Source: Pseudomonas putida NBRC 14164 (lineage in GTDB: Bacteria; Pseudomonadota; Gammaproteobacteria; Pseudomonadales; Pseudomonadaceae). From it: a stretch of DNA of 64,000 nt. Location of the stretch: positions 2,102,501 through 2,166,500 of the forward strand of contig NC_021505.1 of assembly GCF_000412675.1 (NCBI RefSeq), in the 5' to 3' direction. Of this stretch, positions 1 through 10,898 are shown piece after piece. A program made the translations under genes and the position numbers. The notes under the pieces are model-generated. The model ran no database searches, was not told the DNA's origin, and saw only the letters and a program-made list of their open reading frames with translations. Positions within the stretch are counted from its first letter, which is position 1, and every line of letters begins with the position of its first letter.

Positions 1-274
1 TGGAAAACTGACCCGCACCGTGCCACATGACGATGGGCAGTTTTCGCGCATCCACCGGGATTTGATAGAAGGCGTAGGCGTGGTCACCGTGGTATGTCTG
101 GCCGTTGGGCGTCATCGGTTGGTGCGGGTTGAAGGTGCCCGGTGCAGTGGTCACCGTTCCGCCGGCGGCGAAGCTGCCTTGTCGTTGAATCTGCAACGAG
201 CCATCGGGGTTGTTCGCGCAGGCCGCCAGCAGGCTCAACAGCGCGATGCTCAGTAGGGACTTGGCAGGCGTCAT
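1..274 (-). CDS. Alpha/beta-hydrolase-like lipoprotein, C-terminus cut by window edge
   Basis: Only the first 91 codons are inside the window; the gene runs off the left end. The N-terminus is a lipoprotein signal: MTPAK, a hydrophobic stretch, and a lipobox LLAAC with Cys19. The mature part holds the motif MWHGAGQFS, which resembles the first strand and oxyanion turn of exported alpha/beta hydrolases. The ATG lies one base after the stop of the upstream decarboxylase-like gene, so the two are translationally coupled and open or close the same redox operon. The catalytic triad cannot be seen because it lies outside the window. The hydrolase assignment rests on the visible motif and on remembered clusters of similar make-up; the substrate is unknown. 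Confidence 0.7.
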   Translation of the reverse strand, partial: MTPAKSLLSIALLSLLAACANNPDGSLQIQRQGSFAAGGTVTTAPGTFNPHQPMTPNGQTYHGDHAYAFYQIPVDARKLPIVMWHGAGQFS

Positions 275-275
275 G

Positions 276-1049
276 TCATTTACCCGAAGCCGTGAGGGCT
301 TGGGTCAACGCGGTCTTGGCACGTTCAGCCGTCTGCTCGTCGCCGTGTTGTTTCAGCAGCTGCGTGACTTCGTGCAACTGCGCCGCGCTCAGACCGACGC
401 GCAGGCTCGCCGCCATGTGCGAGCGTAATTGTGGCTCGACCCCAGGCGTTGCCGCCAGCGCGCCGATGGTCGCCAGTTCGCGGCTTTGCCAGTCGAGGTT
501 GTCGCGCTCGAAGATGTCGCCGAACAAGTGAGTTTGCAGGTACCGGTTTATTACCGGAGCGAACTCGAACACCGGGCCTTTGACCGGGGCACCGGAAATC
601 CTGGTTTGATTTGCGGTGCCGGCGGCCAGCAGCTCATCCCCGACCGGAATCGCCCGGCTCGGCTCACGCCCCGGCGCGTCTTCGATACCGCGCTGTTTGC
701 GCTTCTGTACCACCGCCATCAGCTCGTTCAAGGCGTTGAGGCTGCGCGGGAAGCCCACATAGGCGTACAGCTGCACCAGAATTTCCCTGGTTTCGCTGAT
801 GGTCAAGCCGGCATCGAGGCCTTGATTGAGTGCGGTGTTGAGGTTGGGTATGTCGCTGGTCGCCATGAACGCGGCGATCAGGGGAATCGTTTGTTGCTGG
901 CGCGACAAGCTAGCTGCGCTGGCGGAGGGGCTGGCCATGGTCTGCGATGCCTCGGCTGCTTGAGTGGTAACGCTGAACATCGCCCCGACGCCCAGGCAAA
1001 GCGCCATGAGCGTGGGAAGGGTAGAGTGGTTGCGTGCGTCAGTGGTCAT
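276..1049 (-). CDS. Exported carboxymuconolactone-decarboxylase-like (AhpD fold) double-domain protein
   Basis: The protein is about 257 aa if it starts at the internal MTTDARN; a start five codons upstream is possible. An N-terminal signal peptide (TLMALCLGVGAMFSVTTQAAEA) points to the periplasm. Two CMD-type helical repeats follow, around residues 55-110 (QGLDAGLTISETREILVQLY) and 165-245 (WQSRELATIGAL, LRVGLSAAQL). I see no CxxC or CxxxH redox pair of the AhpD peroxidase type, so a lactone decarboxylase-like or binding role is as likely as peroxidase activity. It sits in a cluster of NAD(P)H- and flavin-dependent redox proteins, with the lipoprotein hydrolase one base downstream. Function is inferred from fold only. 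Confidence 0.72.
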   Translation of the reverse strand: MTTDARNHSTLPTLMALCLGVGAMFSVTTQAAEASQTMASPSASAASLSRQQQTIPLIAAFMATSDIPNLNTALNQGLDAGLTISETREILVQLYAYVGFPRSLNALNELMAVVQKRKQRGIEDAPGREPSRAIPVGDELLAAGTANQTRISGAPVKGPVFEFAPVINRYLQTHLFGDIFERDNLDWQSRELATIGALAATPGVEPQLRSHMAASLRVGLSAAQLHEVTQLLKQHGDEQTAERAKTALTQALTASGK

Positions 1050-1064
1050 CGTGAAAGGCTCCAT

Positions 1065-1278
1065 CCGTTGCGGGTCAGCGTTGTGTCGCTGGATCGTACG
1101 GAGGATGGTTGTGTCGATTAACCCCGAAATTGCGCATGGACTTCTGAGCAGAATTCATGAGTCGAAATTGCCGTCACCGCTGCAACTTCGGCGCGACCCC
1201 GCTGATGCCGGGCCTGCAGGGCGGCTGACGGTTTGTGACAGAGGTGCCGGGCGAGCAACTTCGACACATTCCGTAACT
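1065..1278. other. Intergenic region, no recognised element
   Basis: About 214 bases between the CMD-like gene and the cupin gene, both on the minus strand. I see no convincing reading frame with codon bias, no terminator with a T-run and no RNA gene. It probably holds the promoter of the CMD-like/hydrolase pair, but no clear sigma70 boxes could be assigned. Confidence 0.4.
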
Positions 1279-1746
1279 TCATTGGCCGGTGTATTGCGCC
1301 TCCGAGACCTGTTCCGCCCAGGTGACGGTCTTGCCGTCCTCGGCTTCAGCGATGGCGATGTGGGTCATGCCGTTGCTGGCCGTGGCGCCATGCCAGTGAC
1401 GGGTGTGCGGCGGAATCCAGACAGTGTCGCCCGGTCGGATTTGCTGACGCGGGCCGCCCTCTTGCTGCACGTATCCGACGCCTGCTGTGACGATCAGCGT
1501 TTGCCCCAGCGGATGGGTGTGCCACGCCGTGCGTGCGCCTGGCTCGAAGGTCACCGTGCCGCCGCCGATGCGCGCCGGCGCATCACCGTTGAACAGGCCA
1601 TCAACGCGCACCGTGCCGGTAAAGTTTTGCGCCGCGCCATTGACCGAGGGCTGCGCGCCATTCGGCGTAACGCGGATTTCACCGGCGGCCTGGGATTCTG
1701 CTGCCATGAGTGACAAAGCAACGAGTGGTGCGATCAATCGGGTCAT
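1279..1746 (-). CDS. Exported cupin-domain protein
   Basis: 155 aa. A signal peptide (MTRLIAPLVALSLMAAESQAA) is followed by a single small cupin barrel. Metal-binding motif 1 is visible as HTHPLGQTLIV near residues 76-86 and motif 2 as PGDTVWIPPHTRHWHGA near 104-120, so the usual His/His/Glu-like/His metal set is largely present. Cupins next to carboxymuconolactone-decarboxylase-like proteins and aldo/keto reductases recur in proteobacterial redox clusters, where they are usually annotated only as cupin proteins. Enzymatic role (dioxygenase, isomerase, or small-molecule binder) is not known. It is transcribed in the same direction as its neighbours, 59 bases downstream of the first aldo/keto reductase. 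Confidence 0.8.
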   Translation of the reverse strand: MTRLIAPLVALSLMAAESQAAGEIRVTPNGAQPSVNGAAQNFTGTVRVDGLFNGDAPARIGGGTVTFEPGARTAWHTHPLGQTLIVTAGVGYVQQEGGPRQQIRPGDTVWIPPHTRHWHGATASNGMTHIAIAEAEDGKTVTWAEQVSEAQYTGQ

Positions 1747-1805
1747 CGGATCAACTCCGGTCAGAAGGGAAAGTGGCGCCGCACTTGGCGCCGCGTTGGG
1801 CAGAC

Positions 1806-4432
<2,627 letters not shown>

Positions 4433-4572
4433 CTAAGCGAGCTAACGAGTGAGGACTAGACGGTTAATTCGGCAAGGGTTCATGAGGTTTGCTCATCAGT
4501 CCCGGAATCGAGGGCCTGAAGTGCTCAGCGTCAGATGCCAGTGCAGGGTTGGTGGCGAGTATGCTGGGGAAT

Positions 4573-5937
4573 TCAACCCACCGGAAACAGCAAGGTGGCG
4601 GCTAGCCCGCCGCTTGCTCGATTATGCAAACGCACCTGCCCGCCCATCCGGTCAACGATGGTCGCCACGATGGAAAGCCCAAGGCCTGCACCATTGGGAC
4701 TGTTACGGCTGTAGAAGCGCTCGAATACGCGCGACAGGCTGGCCTCATCGATACCCGGCCCTTCGTCCTCGACGACCAGCTCGACGTGATTCTCCAGGCG
4801 CCTGAGTGACACCGTGATGCGGCCAGCGGGCGGTGAGTGCTCCACCGCGTTCGACACCAGGTTCTGCAGGGCGATGCCCAGGGCGCCGGCATCGATTGTC
4901 AGGTGATGGTCGCCTTCACCGATATCCAGCGAGGGCTCCAGGCCGCGGTCCAGTATCCACGGGGTCAGGTCGGCCAAGGTCTCGGTGGCCACTTCGGCCA
5001 GGTCGATCTCAGTACTGGCTCGCTGCCCCAACCTTGGCTCGACACGGGCCAGCGTCAGCAACTGATTGACAACCCGGGTAAGCCGGTCCACCCCACCCAT
5101 CAGAAAGCCCAGCGCTTTGTGTCGCTCGGCCTCGTTGCTGGCCTCCAGCGCGTTCTGCGCGTGCAGGCGGAGGACGGCCAAGGGTGTGCGCATTTCGTGG
5201 GCGGCATCGGCAATGAACCGATGCTCACGCCGCAACAGGTCCTCGATCTGCGCCAACAGGCGGTTGATGGCGGCCTGCATGGGCTCCAGCTCCGAGGGCA
5301 GAGGCACCAACTGCAACGGCTCAAGCGAATCGGCGTGACGCCCACGGATGATGTTGGCCATGTTCTGCAACGGCCGCAGTCCCCAGCCGATAGCAGCCCA
5401 AACCAGCAGTGCCAACACCAGGCTGCCGAGCAGGAACGGGAACAGGGTGTGGCGAACGATGCGATCGATCAAGTCGTAGCGCACATCGTCACGCTCGCCC
5501 ACCCAGATCACCCAGTGTCGTTCCGGCACCGGCAGCACGAAACCGCGCCATTGCTCGCCACCACTCGAAAAGTCGTAGAAACCGGGGGCCGTCGGTGGAG
5601 GGTCGATGGTCGGCGCACTGGGTGTGTGCACCAGCAGGCCAGCGCCGTCCTGCCAGACCTGGAATGCCAGCTTGCTCTCGTAGGGGTGGCCTACCCGATG
5701 GTGGCCCGCCTGGGCCAATGCCTCGTTGAATGCCTGGTACATCGCTTCACGCGAGCCACTTTGCACCGGCAGGCTCATGACGCCCTGCAGCAAGCGAGCG
5801 TTTTGAGCCAGGTGCGCGTCGTACACCTCGTTAATTTCATGGCGGCTGTCGTGATAGTTATAGAGCGCCAGCAGGCCGGTCCCCAGCAGCAGCAACAGCA
5901 TCACCCGCCACAGGGTGCGTTGGCGCAGCGAGCTCAT
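4573..5937 (-). CDS. Sensor histidine kinase, QseC/PmrB type
   Basis: 454 aa. It has a membrane helix at about 11-26, a periplasmic sensor loop up to about 160, a second helix at about 163-186, a HAMP linker, a HisKA domain with the phospho-accepting His at about 247 in FIADAAHEMRTPLAVL, and a HATPase domain with N box (LVSNAVEHS), G1 box (VEDEGPGID) and G2 box (GAGLGLSIV). All catalytic boxes are intact. Its start overlaps the stop of the OmpR-type regulator by four bases, so the pair forms one two-component system. It is the last gene of the seven-gene operon headed by the hemolysin-family gene and presumably controls that operon through the repeat at 10899-10919. Signal unknown. Confidence 0.95.
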   Translation of the reverse strand: MSSLRQRTLWRVMLLLLLGTGLLALYNYHDSRHEINEVYDAHLAQNARLLQGVMSLPVQSGSREAMYQAFNEALAQAGHHRVGHPYESKLAFQVWQDGAGLLVHTPSAPTIDPPPTAPGFYDFSSGGEQWRGFVLPVPERHWVIWVGERDDVRYDLIDRIVRHTLFPFLLGSLVLALLVWAAIGWGLRPLQNMANIIRGRHADSLEPLQLVPLPSELEPMQAAINRLLAQIEDLLRREHRFIADAAHEMRTPLAVLRLHAQNALEASNEAERHKALGFLMGGVDRLTRVVNQLLTLARVEPRLGQRASTEIDLAEVATETLADLTPWILDRGLEPSLDIGEGDHHLTIDAGALGIALQNLVSNAVEHSPPAGRITVSLRRLENHVELVVEDEGPGIDEASLSRVFERFYSRNSPNGAGLGLSIVATIVDRMGGQVRLHNRASGGLAATLLFPVG

Positions 5938-6596
5938 GCCTTGGCCTCGACCAGATAGCCAATGCCGCGCACCGTACGGATCAGCCCGTTGAACAGCTTT
6001 TTGCGCAGCTGGTAGATATTCACCTCCAGCGTATTGCTCTCGGGTTCCTCATCCCAGCCATACAGCAGCTGGGTCAGGCGTTCGCGGGTGAAAACCTTGC
6101 CCGGCTGCGCCAGCAACTCGTGCAATAGCATGTATTCCTTGGGGGTCAGCACCACTTCGACGCCGTTGTAATGAACTTGCTGGGTAGCTGGGTCGAGGCT
6201 GACGCCGGCATGCTCGATCATGACCTTGGCGCGGCCGGCGCTGCGCCTTAGCAACGCGCGCAAGCGTGCCTTCAGCTCGTTGAGGTCGAACGGCTTGACC
6301 AGGTAATCGTCGGCGCCGGCATCGAGGCCGGTGATGCGATCATCGAGGGCATCCCGTGCGGTGAGGATCAGCACCGGAAGGCTGTCGCCGCCGGCGCGTA
6401 CCCGCCGCAGGAGTTCAATGCCATTCATGCGCGGTAATCCAAGATCCAGGATCACCAGGTCGAAGCTCTCGTGCTGCAACGCATGCAAACCACTGACACC
6501 GTCCCGCAACCAGTCGAGGGTGTAGCCCTGCTGGCGCAAACCGTCGCAGATCCCCTCTCCCAGTGCGATATCGTCCTCAACCAGCAAAAGCCGCAT
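5934..6596 (-). CDS. OmpR-family response regulator, QseB/PmrA type
   Basis: 220 aa. The receiver domain has acidic residues VEDD near 6-9, phospho-acceptor Asp51 (VILDLGLP), Thr in LILTARD and Lys in DYLVKPF. The winged-helix DNA-binding domain covers about 125-218, with EVNIYQLRKKL as recognition helix and IRTVRGIGYLVE as wing. It should bind direct hexamer repeats with an 11-base period; such a repeat lies in front of this operon. It overlaps the histidine kinase start by four bases and follows the repeat protein gene by two. Likely role: activator of its own operon in response to the cognate kinase. Confidence 0.95.
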   Translation of the reverse strand: MRLLLVEDDIALGEGICDGLRQQGYTLDWLRDGVSGLHALQHESFDLVILDLGLPRMNGIELLRRVRAGGDSLPVLILTARDALDDRITGLDAGADDYLVKPFDLNELKARLRALLRRSAGRAKVMIEHAGVSLDPATQQVHYNGVEVVLTPKEYMLLHELLAQPGKVFTRERLTQLLYGWDEEPESNTLEVNIYQLRKKLFNGLIRTVRGIGYLVEAKA

Positions 6597-6598
6597 GT

Positions 6599-7240
6599 TC
6601 AGTCCTGTTTGTCCTTGATCGCCTTGAGTAAAGCATCGATATCCGCGCGACGACCCTGATCAGCCAGCTCACGCCCTGGCCGCGGTGGGGCTTGCAAGGC
6701 TTTGTGTAGGGCTGCGGTAGCCTCCGGGTAGCGTTTTTGCCGATACAGATGATCAGCCCAGAAATAGTTGCTGTCGATACCGCCGGGGTTGATCTGCAGT
6801 GCTTTGCGCAGCATCTTGTCGGCCATCTCGGCATCACCGAAACCAATCGGCCAACCGGGCACTTGATCGTACAGCGTGCCCAGGCTGGTATAGGCCGAAC
6901 CCTGCAGGGCGTTGGGGTCCAGTTTCATGGCCTGCTCCAGGCTAGCCTTCGCGGCCTTGACCTTGCCTAGCGCGCCAAGACCACCGGTGGCCCCCGCCCA
7001 GCTGCTGTTGATGATGCCCTCCCAGATCAATGGCTCTGGGGTACCGGGATACTGGTGAACGAAGGCCGTCGCGTCACTCGCCAGCTTTTCGAAGGCGTCA
7101 GCACGTTTGTCCTTGGGTAACTGGTACTGGATCTGCGCCCAGCGCTGCTGTAGCTCACTCAGGTGCTGTGTCCCGGTCTGATCCAGTGCCCAGGTGAAGG
7201 GTGCGAATGCCAGCAAGCTGGCGATGAGCAGTCGCTTCAT
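6599..7240 (-). CDS. Exported TPR-like protein of the hemolysin-family operon
   Basis: 213 aa. A signal peptide (MKRLLIASLLAFAPFTWA, cut before LDQTG) directs it to the periplasm. The mature part is helical with tetratricopeptide-like repeats (KAAKASLEQAMKLDPNALQ near 107-125; ADKMLRKALQINPGGID near 146-162; YPEATAALHKALQAPP near 178-193). No enzymatic motif is visible. The start overlaps the stop of the short-chain dehydrogenase by four bases. In this context it may be a scaffold or carrier for a lipid-like product made by the operon, but that is inference; I recognise no named family. Confidence 0.75.
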   Translation of the reverse strand: MKRLLIASLLAFAPFTWALDQTGTQHLSELQQRWAQIQYQLPKDKRADAFEKLASDATAFVHQYPGTPEPLIWEGIINSSWAGATGGLGALGKVKAAKASLEQAMKLDPNALQGSAYTSLGTLYDQVPGWPIGFGDAEMADKMLRKALQINPGGIDSNYFWADHLYRQKRYPEATAALHKALQAPPRPGRELADQGRRADIDALLKAIKDKQD

Positions 7241-8043
7241 TTGATCGACTCCTTGGAGTGGCTGCCGATGTAGCGGCGAATGACAGGCAATTGTTTGCGC
7301 AGTGCGCGGTCGACTACACCCGGCAACATGCCGTTAATGCGCACGAAGAGCTTTTCCGGCCAGCCCAGGTAAAGCTCGCTGCGTTCAGACTCCACGGCCT
7401 GAAGCACTGCACGAGCGACATCCGCCGGGTCGTCCATGCCGACTTTCAACGCTTGATTCAGCGCTGTCGCAGCACTGCTATTCATCGCGGTGCGGGTCGC
7501 GCGGGGCGCTGCATAGAGCACATTCACCGTGGTGTCGGCCAACTCGCGCCGCAGCGCTTCCGAAAAGCCACGCAGGGCGAATTTGCTGGCGCAGTAGGTG
7601 GCATAGCCGGGGTAGCCGATCGAGCCATAGGTGGACCCGACATTGACCACCAGCGCCTTGGGCTGGGTGCGCAGCAACGGCAGGCAGCCACGTGTCAGTT
7701 GTATCGGCGCCTTCAGATTGATGTCCAGCAGCTCATCGAGCTCGTGCTCGCCCAACTGATCGAGCAAGGCGAAGCGGTTCACCCCGGCAGCGTTGATCAG
7801 AACGTTGACATTGCCCATCTCGCGGGCTCGACCAACCACTTGCTCGCGCCCTGCCTGGCTGCGCAGGTCAGCTTCTTGCCAACGCAAACGGTCCGGATAC
7901 CGATTCATCAGGCCAGCCAGCTTGCCCATGTGCCGGCTGACCGCCAGCACCTGGGCACCGGCAGCGCACAATTGCCCGGCAAGCTCCAGACCAATACCCC
8001 CACTGGCGCCGGTGAGGACCACCACGGATTCAGGCAAGCGCAT
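7237..8043 (-). CDS. Short-chain dehydrogenase/reductase of the hemolysin-family operon
   Basis: 268 aa. Rossmann motif TGASGGIG at about 11-18, catalytic Ser in VNVGSTYG and YCASK (Tyr, Lys) near 150-154 identify a classical SDR that uses NAD(P)H. The C-terminal part (WPEKLFVRINGMLPGVVDRAL) resembles SDRs that act on membrane-associated long-chain substrates. Its start overlaps the oxidase-like gene by 14 bases and its stop overlaps the repeat-protein gene by four. A reduction of a keto or aldehyde group in an acyl intermediate is the most likely role, from context. The substrate is unknown. Confidence 0.9.
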   Translation of the reverse strand: MRLPESVVVLTGASGGIGLELAGQLCAAGAQVLAVSRHMGKLAGLMNRYPDRLRWQEADLRSQAGREQVVGRAREMGNVNVLINAAGVNRFALLDQLGEHELDELLDINLKAPIQLTRGCLPLLRTQPKALVVNVGSTYGSIGYPGYATYCASKFALRGFSEALRRELADTTVNVLYAAPRATRTAMNSSAATALNQALKVGMDDPADVARAVLQAVESERSELYLGWPEKLFVRINGMLPGVVDRALRKQLPVIRRYIGSHSKESIK

Positions 8044-8710
8044 GACGCACCTCGTGCTGCGCGGCGCGCGGCAAGCCCTGGAACATCTCGGCGTACAAGC
8101 GGTAGACGACCTTTGCAGCGTGGATCACAGCCTGCTGGTCGCCCTCGTCATCGAGGCGGTCCATCAACTGCTTGTAGGTCACCATGTGGTCCTGGTCGAG
8201 CGCACCATGGGAGCTGAGGTAGCTGAACGCCTGGCCAGGCAAGCCCAACGTGCTCTGGATGGTGGCCGCCGCCTGCGTGGCCAGGGCGATGCTGGTGCCT
8301 TCCAGTACGTTGACCATGCCGAACAGCCCGACAGGGTTACCGCGTGCAATCAGGTCGTAGAGGTAGGCGACCATCAGCTCGATTGGTAGCGCTGGCCGAC
8401 CATCACGCACGGCTTCCCAGTTGCCGCCGCAGGCGTTGATGTCGTTGAGGATCCACTGTTCGTGGCCGTATTCCTCATCGATGTATTCGCACACGGCACC
8501 GCGCAGCCATTCCAGGCGCGACGGCAAACGCGCGCCACAGGCCATCATCAGCGGCACGGTATGGCGGACATGGTGGTAGGCCTGGGTCAGGAAGGCGACG
8601 TAGCTGTCCAGGCTGACCTGGCCGGCCAACGCGTCCCGGATTACGGGCACTGCGAACAACGCCTGACGCTCCTCGGCAGTTTGTGTTTGCAAAGCATCGA
8701 AAAATGACAT
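8030..8710 (-). CDS. Haem-oxygenase-fold, TenA-like iron-containing oxidase
   Basis: 226 aa from the ATG at MSFFDAL; a GTG four codons upstream is possible, but AGG six to eight bases before the ATG favours it. It belongs to the TenA/CADD-like 'iron-containing redox enzyme' group. Putative metal ligands are Glu80 and His83 (EEYGH), Glu137 (NVLEGTS) and His168/Asp172/His175 (SSHGALDQDH). This ExxH - E - DxxH spacing is what the haem-oxygenase-like diiron oxidases show (UndA and BesC are known examples), so oxidation of an acyl or amino-acid-like substrate is likelier than thiaminase activity. It lies between the AMP-ligase and the SDR with overlapping or near-touching ends. Confidence 0.82.
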   Translation of the reverse strand: MSFFDALQTQTAEERQALFAVPVIRDALAGQVSLDSYVAFLTQAYHHVRHTVPLMMACGARLPSRLEWLRGAVCEYIDEEYGHEQWILNDINACGGNWEAVRDGRPALPIELMVAYLYDLIARGNPVGLFGMVNVLEGTSIALATQAAATIQSTLGLPGQAFSYLSSHGALDQDHMVTYKQLMDRLDDEGDQQAVIHAAKVVYRLYAEMFQGLPRAAQHEVRHALA

Positions 8711-8721
8711 GGTGAACCTCA

Positions 8722-10188
8722 CTACGCGATGTCGGATAACAGGGTGTGGTAACGCTGCAGGATCGCCTCGCGCCGTGGGCGGCCGTTGGCAGTCAGGGTT
8801 TCATCAATGGGGCTTAGCGGGGCCGGCAAACGGCGCCAGGCATGCACATGGGCGTAATCGGGCAGTTGCGCGTTGCAGTGCCGTACGGCCTGCTCGATAG
8901 CCTCGTCGCTGGCAACGGGGTCCAGTGGCCAGAGCAGCGCCAGGTTGTGCGGCAAGGCTTCGCCATGCACGAATGCCTGTGCAATCACGCCGCCCTGAGT
9001 CAGCTCCGACTCAACCCACTCCGGGTTGACGTTACGACCGAAGCTGGTGATGAACTGGTGCTTACTGCGCCCGTCAAGGTACAGATAGCCCTCTTCGTCG
9101 AGGTGACCGAGGTCGCCCGTCGCCCACCATTCGCCGGTGACCGGCGCCTCTTCCAGGTAACCCAGCAAGGTCGAGCCAGCCACCAGCACCTCGCCGTCGT
9201 CAGCAATGCGCACCTGCACATGGGGCAAGGGCTTACCGACGCTGCCAGGGCGAACGGCCCCCGGTCGGTTCAGCGCAACCACCGAGGCGCATTCGGACAA
9301 GCCATAGCCTTCGAATACTGGCAAGCCCACTGCATCGGCCCGAGCCAGCAGGTGGGGTGATACCCGGGCGCCGCCCACGGCCACGAATCGCAGTGGGCCA
9401 ACCCCCATGAGCCTGCGCTCGATAGCGGTGACCAGCCCCATCAGCAGTTGCGGCACGAGGATCAGACTTTGTGCACCGCTTAGGGCAATCGCAGCGAGCA
9501 AGCGCTTGAAATCCACCTGGCTTGCGCCGCCCATGCCCAACTGTTGCTGCGGGTAGAGCTGGACGCAGGCGCCGGCCATGAGCGCGGCATATACGCCGAG
9601 GTTCTCCAGCAATACACCCAGTGGCAGTACTGCCAGGTATTGCTGAGGCTCGGTTGGTCGGCTTGCAGCTTCCAGCTCCCGCGCTACCCGCAGCATGGCC
9701 TCGGCGCCCAGGCATACGCCCTTGGGGCTCCCGGTACTACCGGAGGTGTAGGTGATTTTTGCGGTGCCCGCCGGCAATTCAGGCGCGACGACGCCATCAC
9801 GCGTCAGAAAGCCTTCTGCCGGCCTTTGGGTAAACCCTTGCTCAAGGAGAAGGGCGGTCCACTGCGTCTCGCACAGCACGCTCGTGGCACCACTCTGCTG
9901 CAGGCAGTGCCGGAACTGAGCCGGGCTGAAGAACGGCGGTACGATCACACAAGTGCGCTCGGCGAAAAGAGCCGCCAAGTCCCAGAAAAGCAGCTCAGGC
10001 CCGTTATCCAGCACCATGACGAACGTGCCCGCTGGCCTGGTCAGCAAGCGGGCTACACGGAATTCGACCTCGTCAAGCAATTGCCGGTAGGTGAAACACT
10101 GCCCCAGGCCCCGAACAGCTACAGAATCGGGTTTTTGCTGGGCATGCTGGAGCAACAACGCGTGAAAGAGATGCAGTTCATGCGGCAT
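8722..10188 (-). CDS. AMP-dependent acyl ligase/synthetase
   Basis: 488 aa from MPHELHLF; this ATG overlaps the end of the upstream gene by 11 bases and is a better start than one further up. ANL-superfamily motifs: P-loop YTSGSTGSPKGV (about 154-165), YGLSECA (about 296-302), WATGDLGHLDEEGYLYLDGRSK (about 357-378). It should activate a carboxylate, probably a fatty acid, as acyl-AMP. The C-terminal A10 motif reads TANGRPRR, so the usual catalytic Lys is Arg, which may weaken adenylation or suggest another Lys serves. No acyl carrier protein is encoded nearby, so the acceptor could be CoA or the product of a partner enzyme. Confidence 0.9.
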   Translation of the reverse strand: MPHELHLFHALLLQHAQQKPDSVAVRGLGQCFTYRQLLDEVEFRVARLLTRPAGTFVMVLDNGPELLFWDLAALFAERTCVIVPPFFSPAQFRHCLQQSGATSVLCETQWTALLLEQGFTQRPAEGFLTRDGVVAPELPAGTAKITYTSGSTGSPKGVCLGAEAMLRVARELEAASRPTEPQQYLAVLPLGVLLENLGVYAALMAGACVQLYPQQQLGMGGASQVDFKRLLAAIALSGAQSLILVPQLLMGLVTAIERRLMGVGPLRFVAVGGARVSPHLLARADAVGLPVFEGYGLSECASVVALNRPGAVRPGSVGKPLPHVQVRIADDGEVLVAGSTLLGYLEEAPVTGEWWATGDLGHLDEEGYLYLDGRSKHQFITSFGRNVNPEWVESELTQGGVIAQAFVHGEALPHNLALLWPLDPVASDEAIEQAVRHCNAQLPDYAHVHAWRRLPAPLSPIDETLTANGRPRREAILQRYHTLLSDIA

Positions 10189-10855
10189 GACCGGTCTCCT
10201 GGGCCAGCTTGGGAAACCCAAGGCGTTGGAACACCCCCGCCCGGGTCAGGGCATCGAAGCCATGGCCGATGTTGCCGGCGAACACCTGTGGTCGTTGGTC
10301 GTAGTACGTTCCCCACTGATTAGACTGCCCCTGCAAGCGCTCAGGATCAGCCGCAGCCAGTACGGTAGGCATCAAGCCCAGCCGTTGAAAGCTGTTGATC
10401 AGTGTCGCAGCGCCGGTGAATGCCACCCACTCCAGGCCACGCGAAGCCAACAACCAAGTCACGGCAATGATCATGATTCGGGCGCTGCCAGCGCTGAGTG
10501 AGGCCAGGTTGCCCACTTCGACCATGCCTGTACGGTCCAGGGCAACACCGGCGACCTGCGAAACAGCGACCTCCAAAGGGGCGTCCAGATACCGCTCGAG
10601 AAACAGAGCCCCGTCGCAGGCTGGTCGCATGCCGGCCGCTGCGATCAGGCGTCCGTGGCTGTCATGCAATGCCAGCAGCTCTGGCAAGTAGTGCTGCACA
10701 TCCGCTTGGTGCACGGTGGCAAAGCACTGGTGGATGAAGTGCTCCAGATCCTCGCGTGAAGCGCCCCCTGCCAGATGAAGCGACAATTGCGCGTGGTGGT
10801 CGGCGTGACTGCCTATAGGAAGCGGGAGCAGGCTGCTCCATTCAGATTCGCTCAT
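10178..10855 (-). CDS. Thermostable-hemolysin family protein (GNAT-like fold predicted)
   Basis: 225 aa from MSESEW, chosen because GGGGGAG lies a few bases upstream. It is the first gene of the operon. The central part (LLALHDSHGRLIAAAGMR, EVGNLASLSAGSARIMIIAVTWLL, INSFQRLGL) matches my memory of the T_hemolysin family, named after Vibrio delta-VPH. These proteins resemble GNAT acyltransferases and autoinducer synthases, so a catalytic acyl-transfer role fits better than a pore-forming toxin. There is no signal peptide. Partnership with an acyl ligase, an iron oxidase and an SDR supports a biosynthetic role; haemolysis, if any, would then come from the product. Confidence 0.82.
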   Translation of the reverse strand: MSESEWSSLLPLPIGSHADHHAQLSLHLAGGASREDLEHFIHQCFATVHQADVQHYLPELLALHDSHGRLIAAAGMRPACDGALFLERYLDAPLEVAVSQVAGVALDRTGMVEVGNLASLSAGSARIMIIAVTWLLASRGLEWVAFTGAATLINSFQRLGLMPTVLAAADPERLQGQSNQWGTYYDQRPQVFAGNIGHGFDALTRAGVFQRLGFPKLAQETGHAA

Positions 10856-10886
10856 AAAACTCCCCCGATTGGGTTCGACGGAGAGA

Positions 10887-10892
10887 ATTATC
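10887..10892 (-). promoter_or_regulatory. Predicted -10 element of the hemolysin-family operon
   Basis: The minus strand reads GATAAT here, 32 bases upstream of the hemolysin-family start codon. No good -35 hexamer stands 17 bases upstream; instead the direct repeat at 10899-10919 covers that place. This is the arrangement of activator-dependent promoters. Confidence 0.5.
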
Positions 10893-10898
10893 AGGCGC

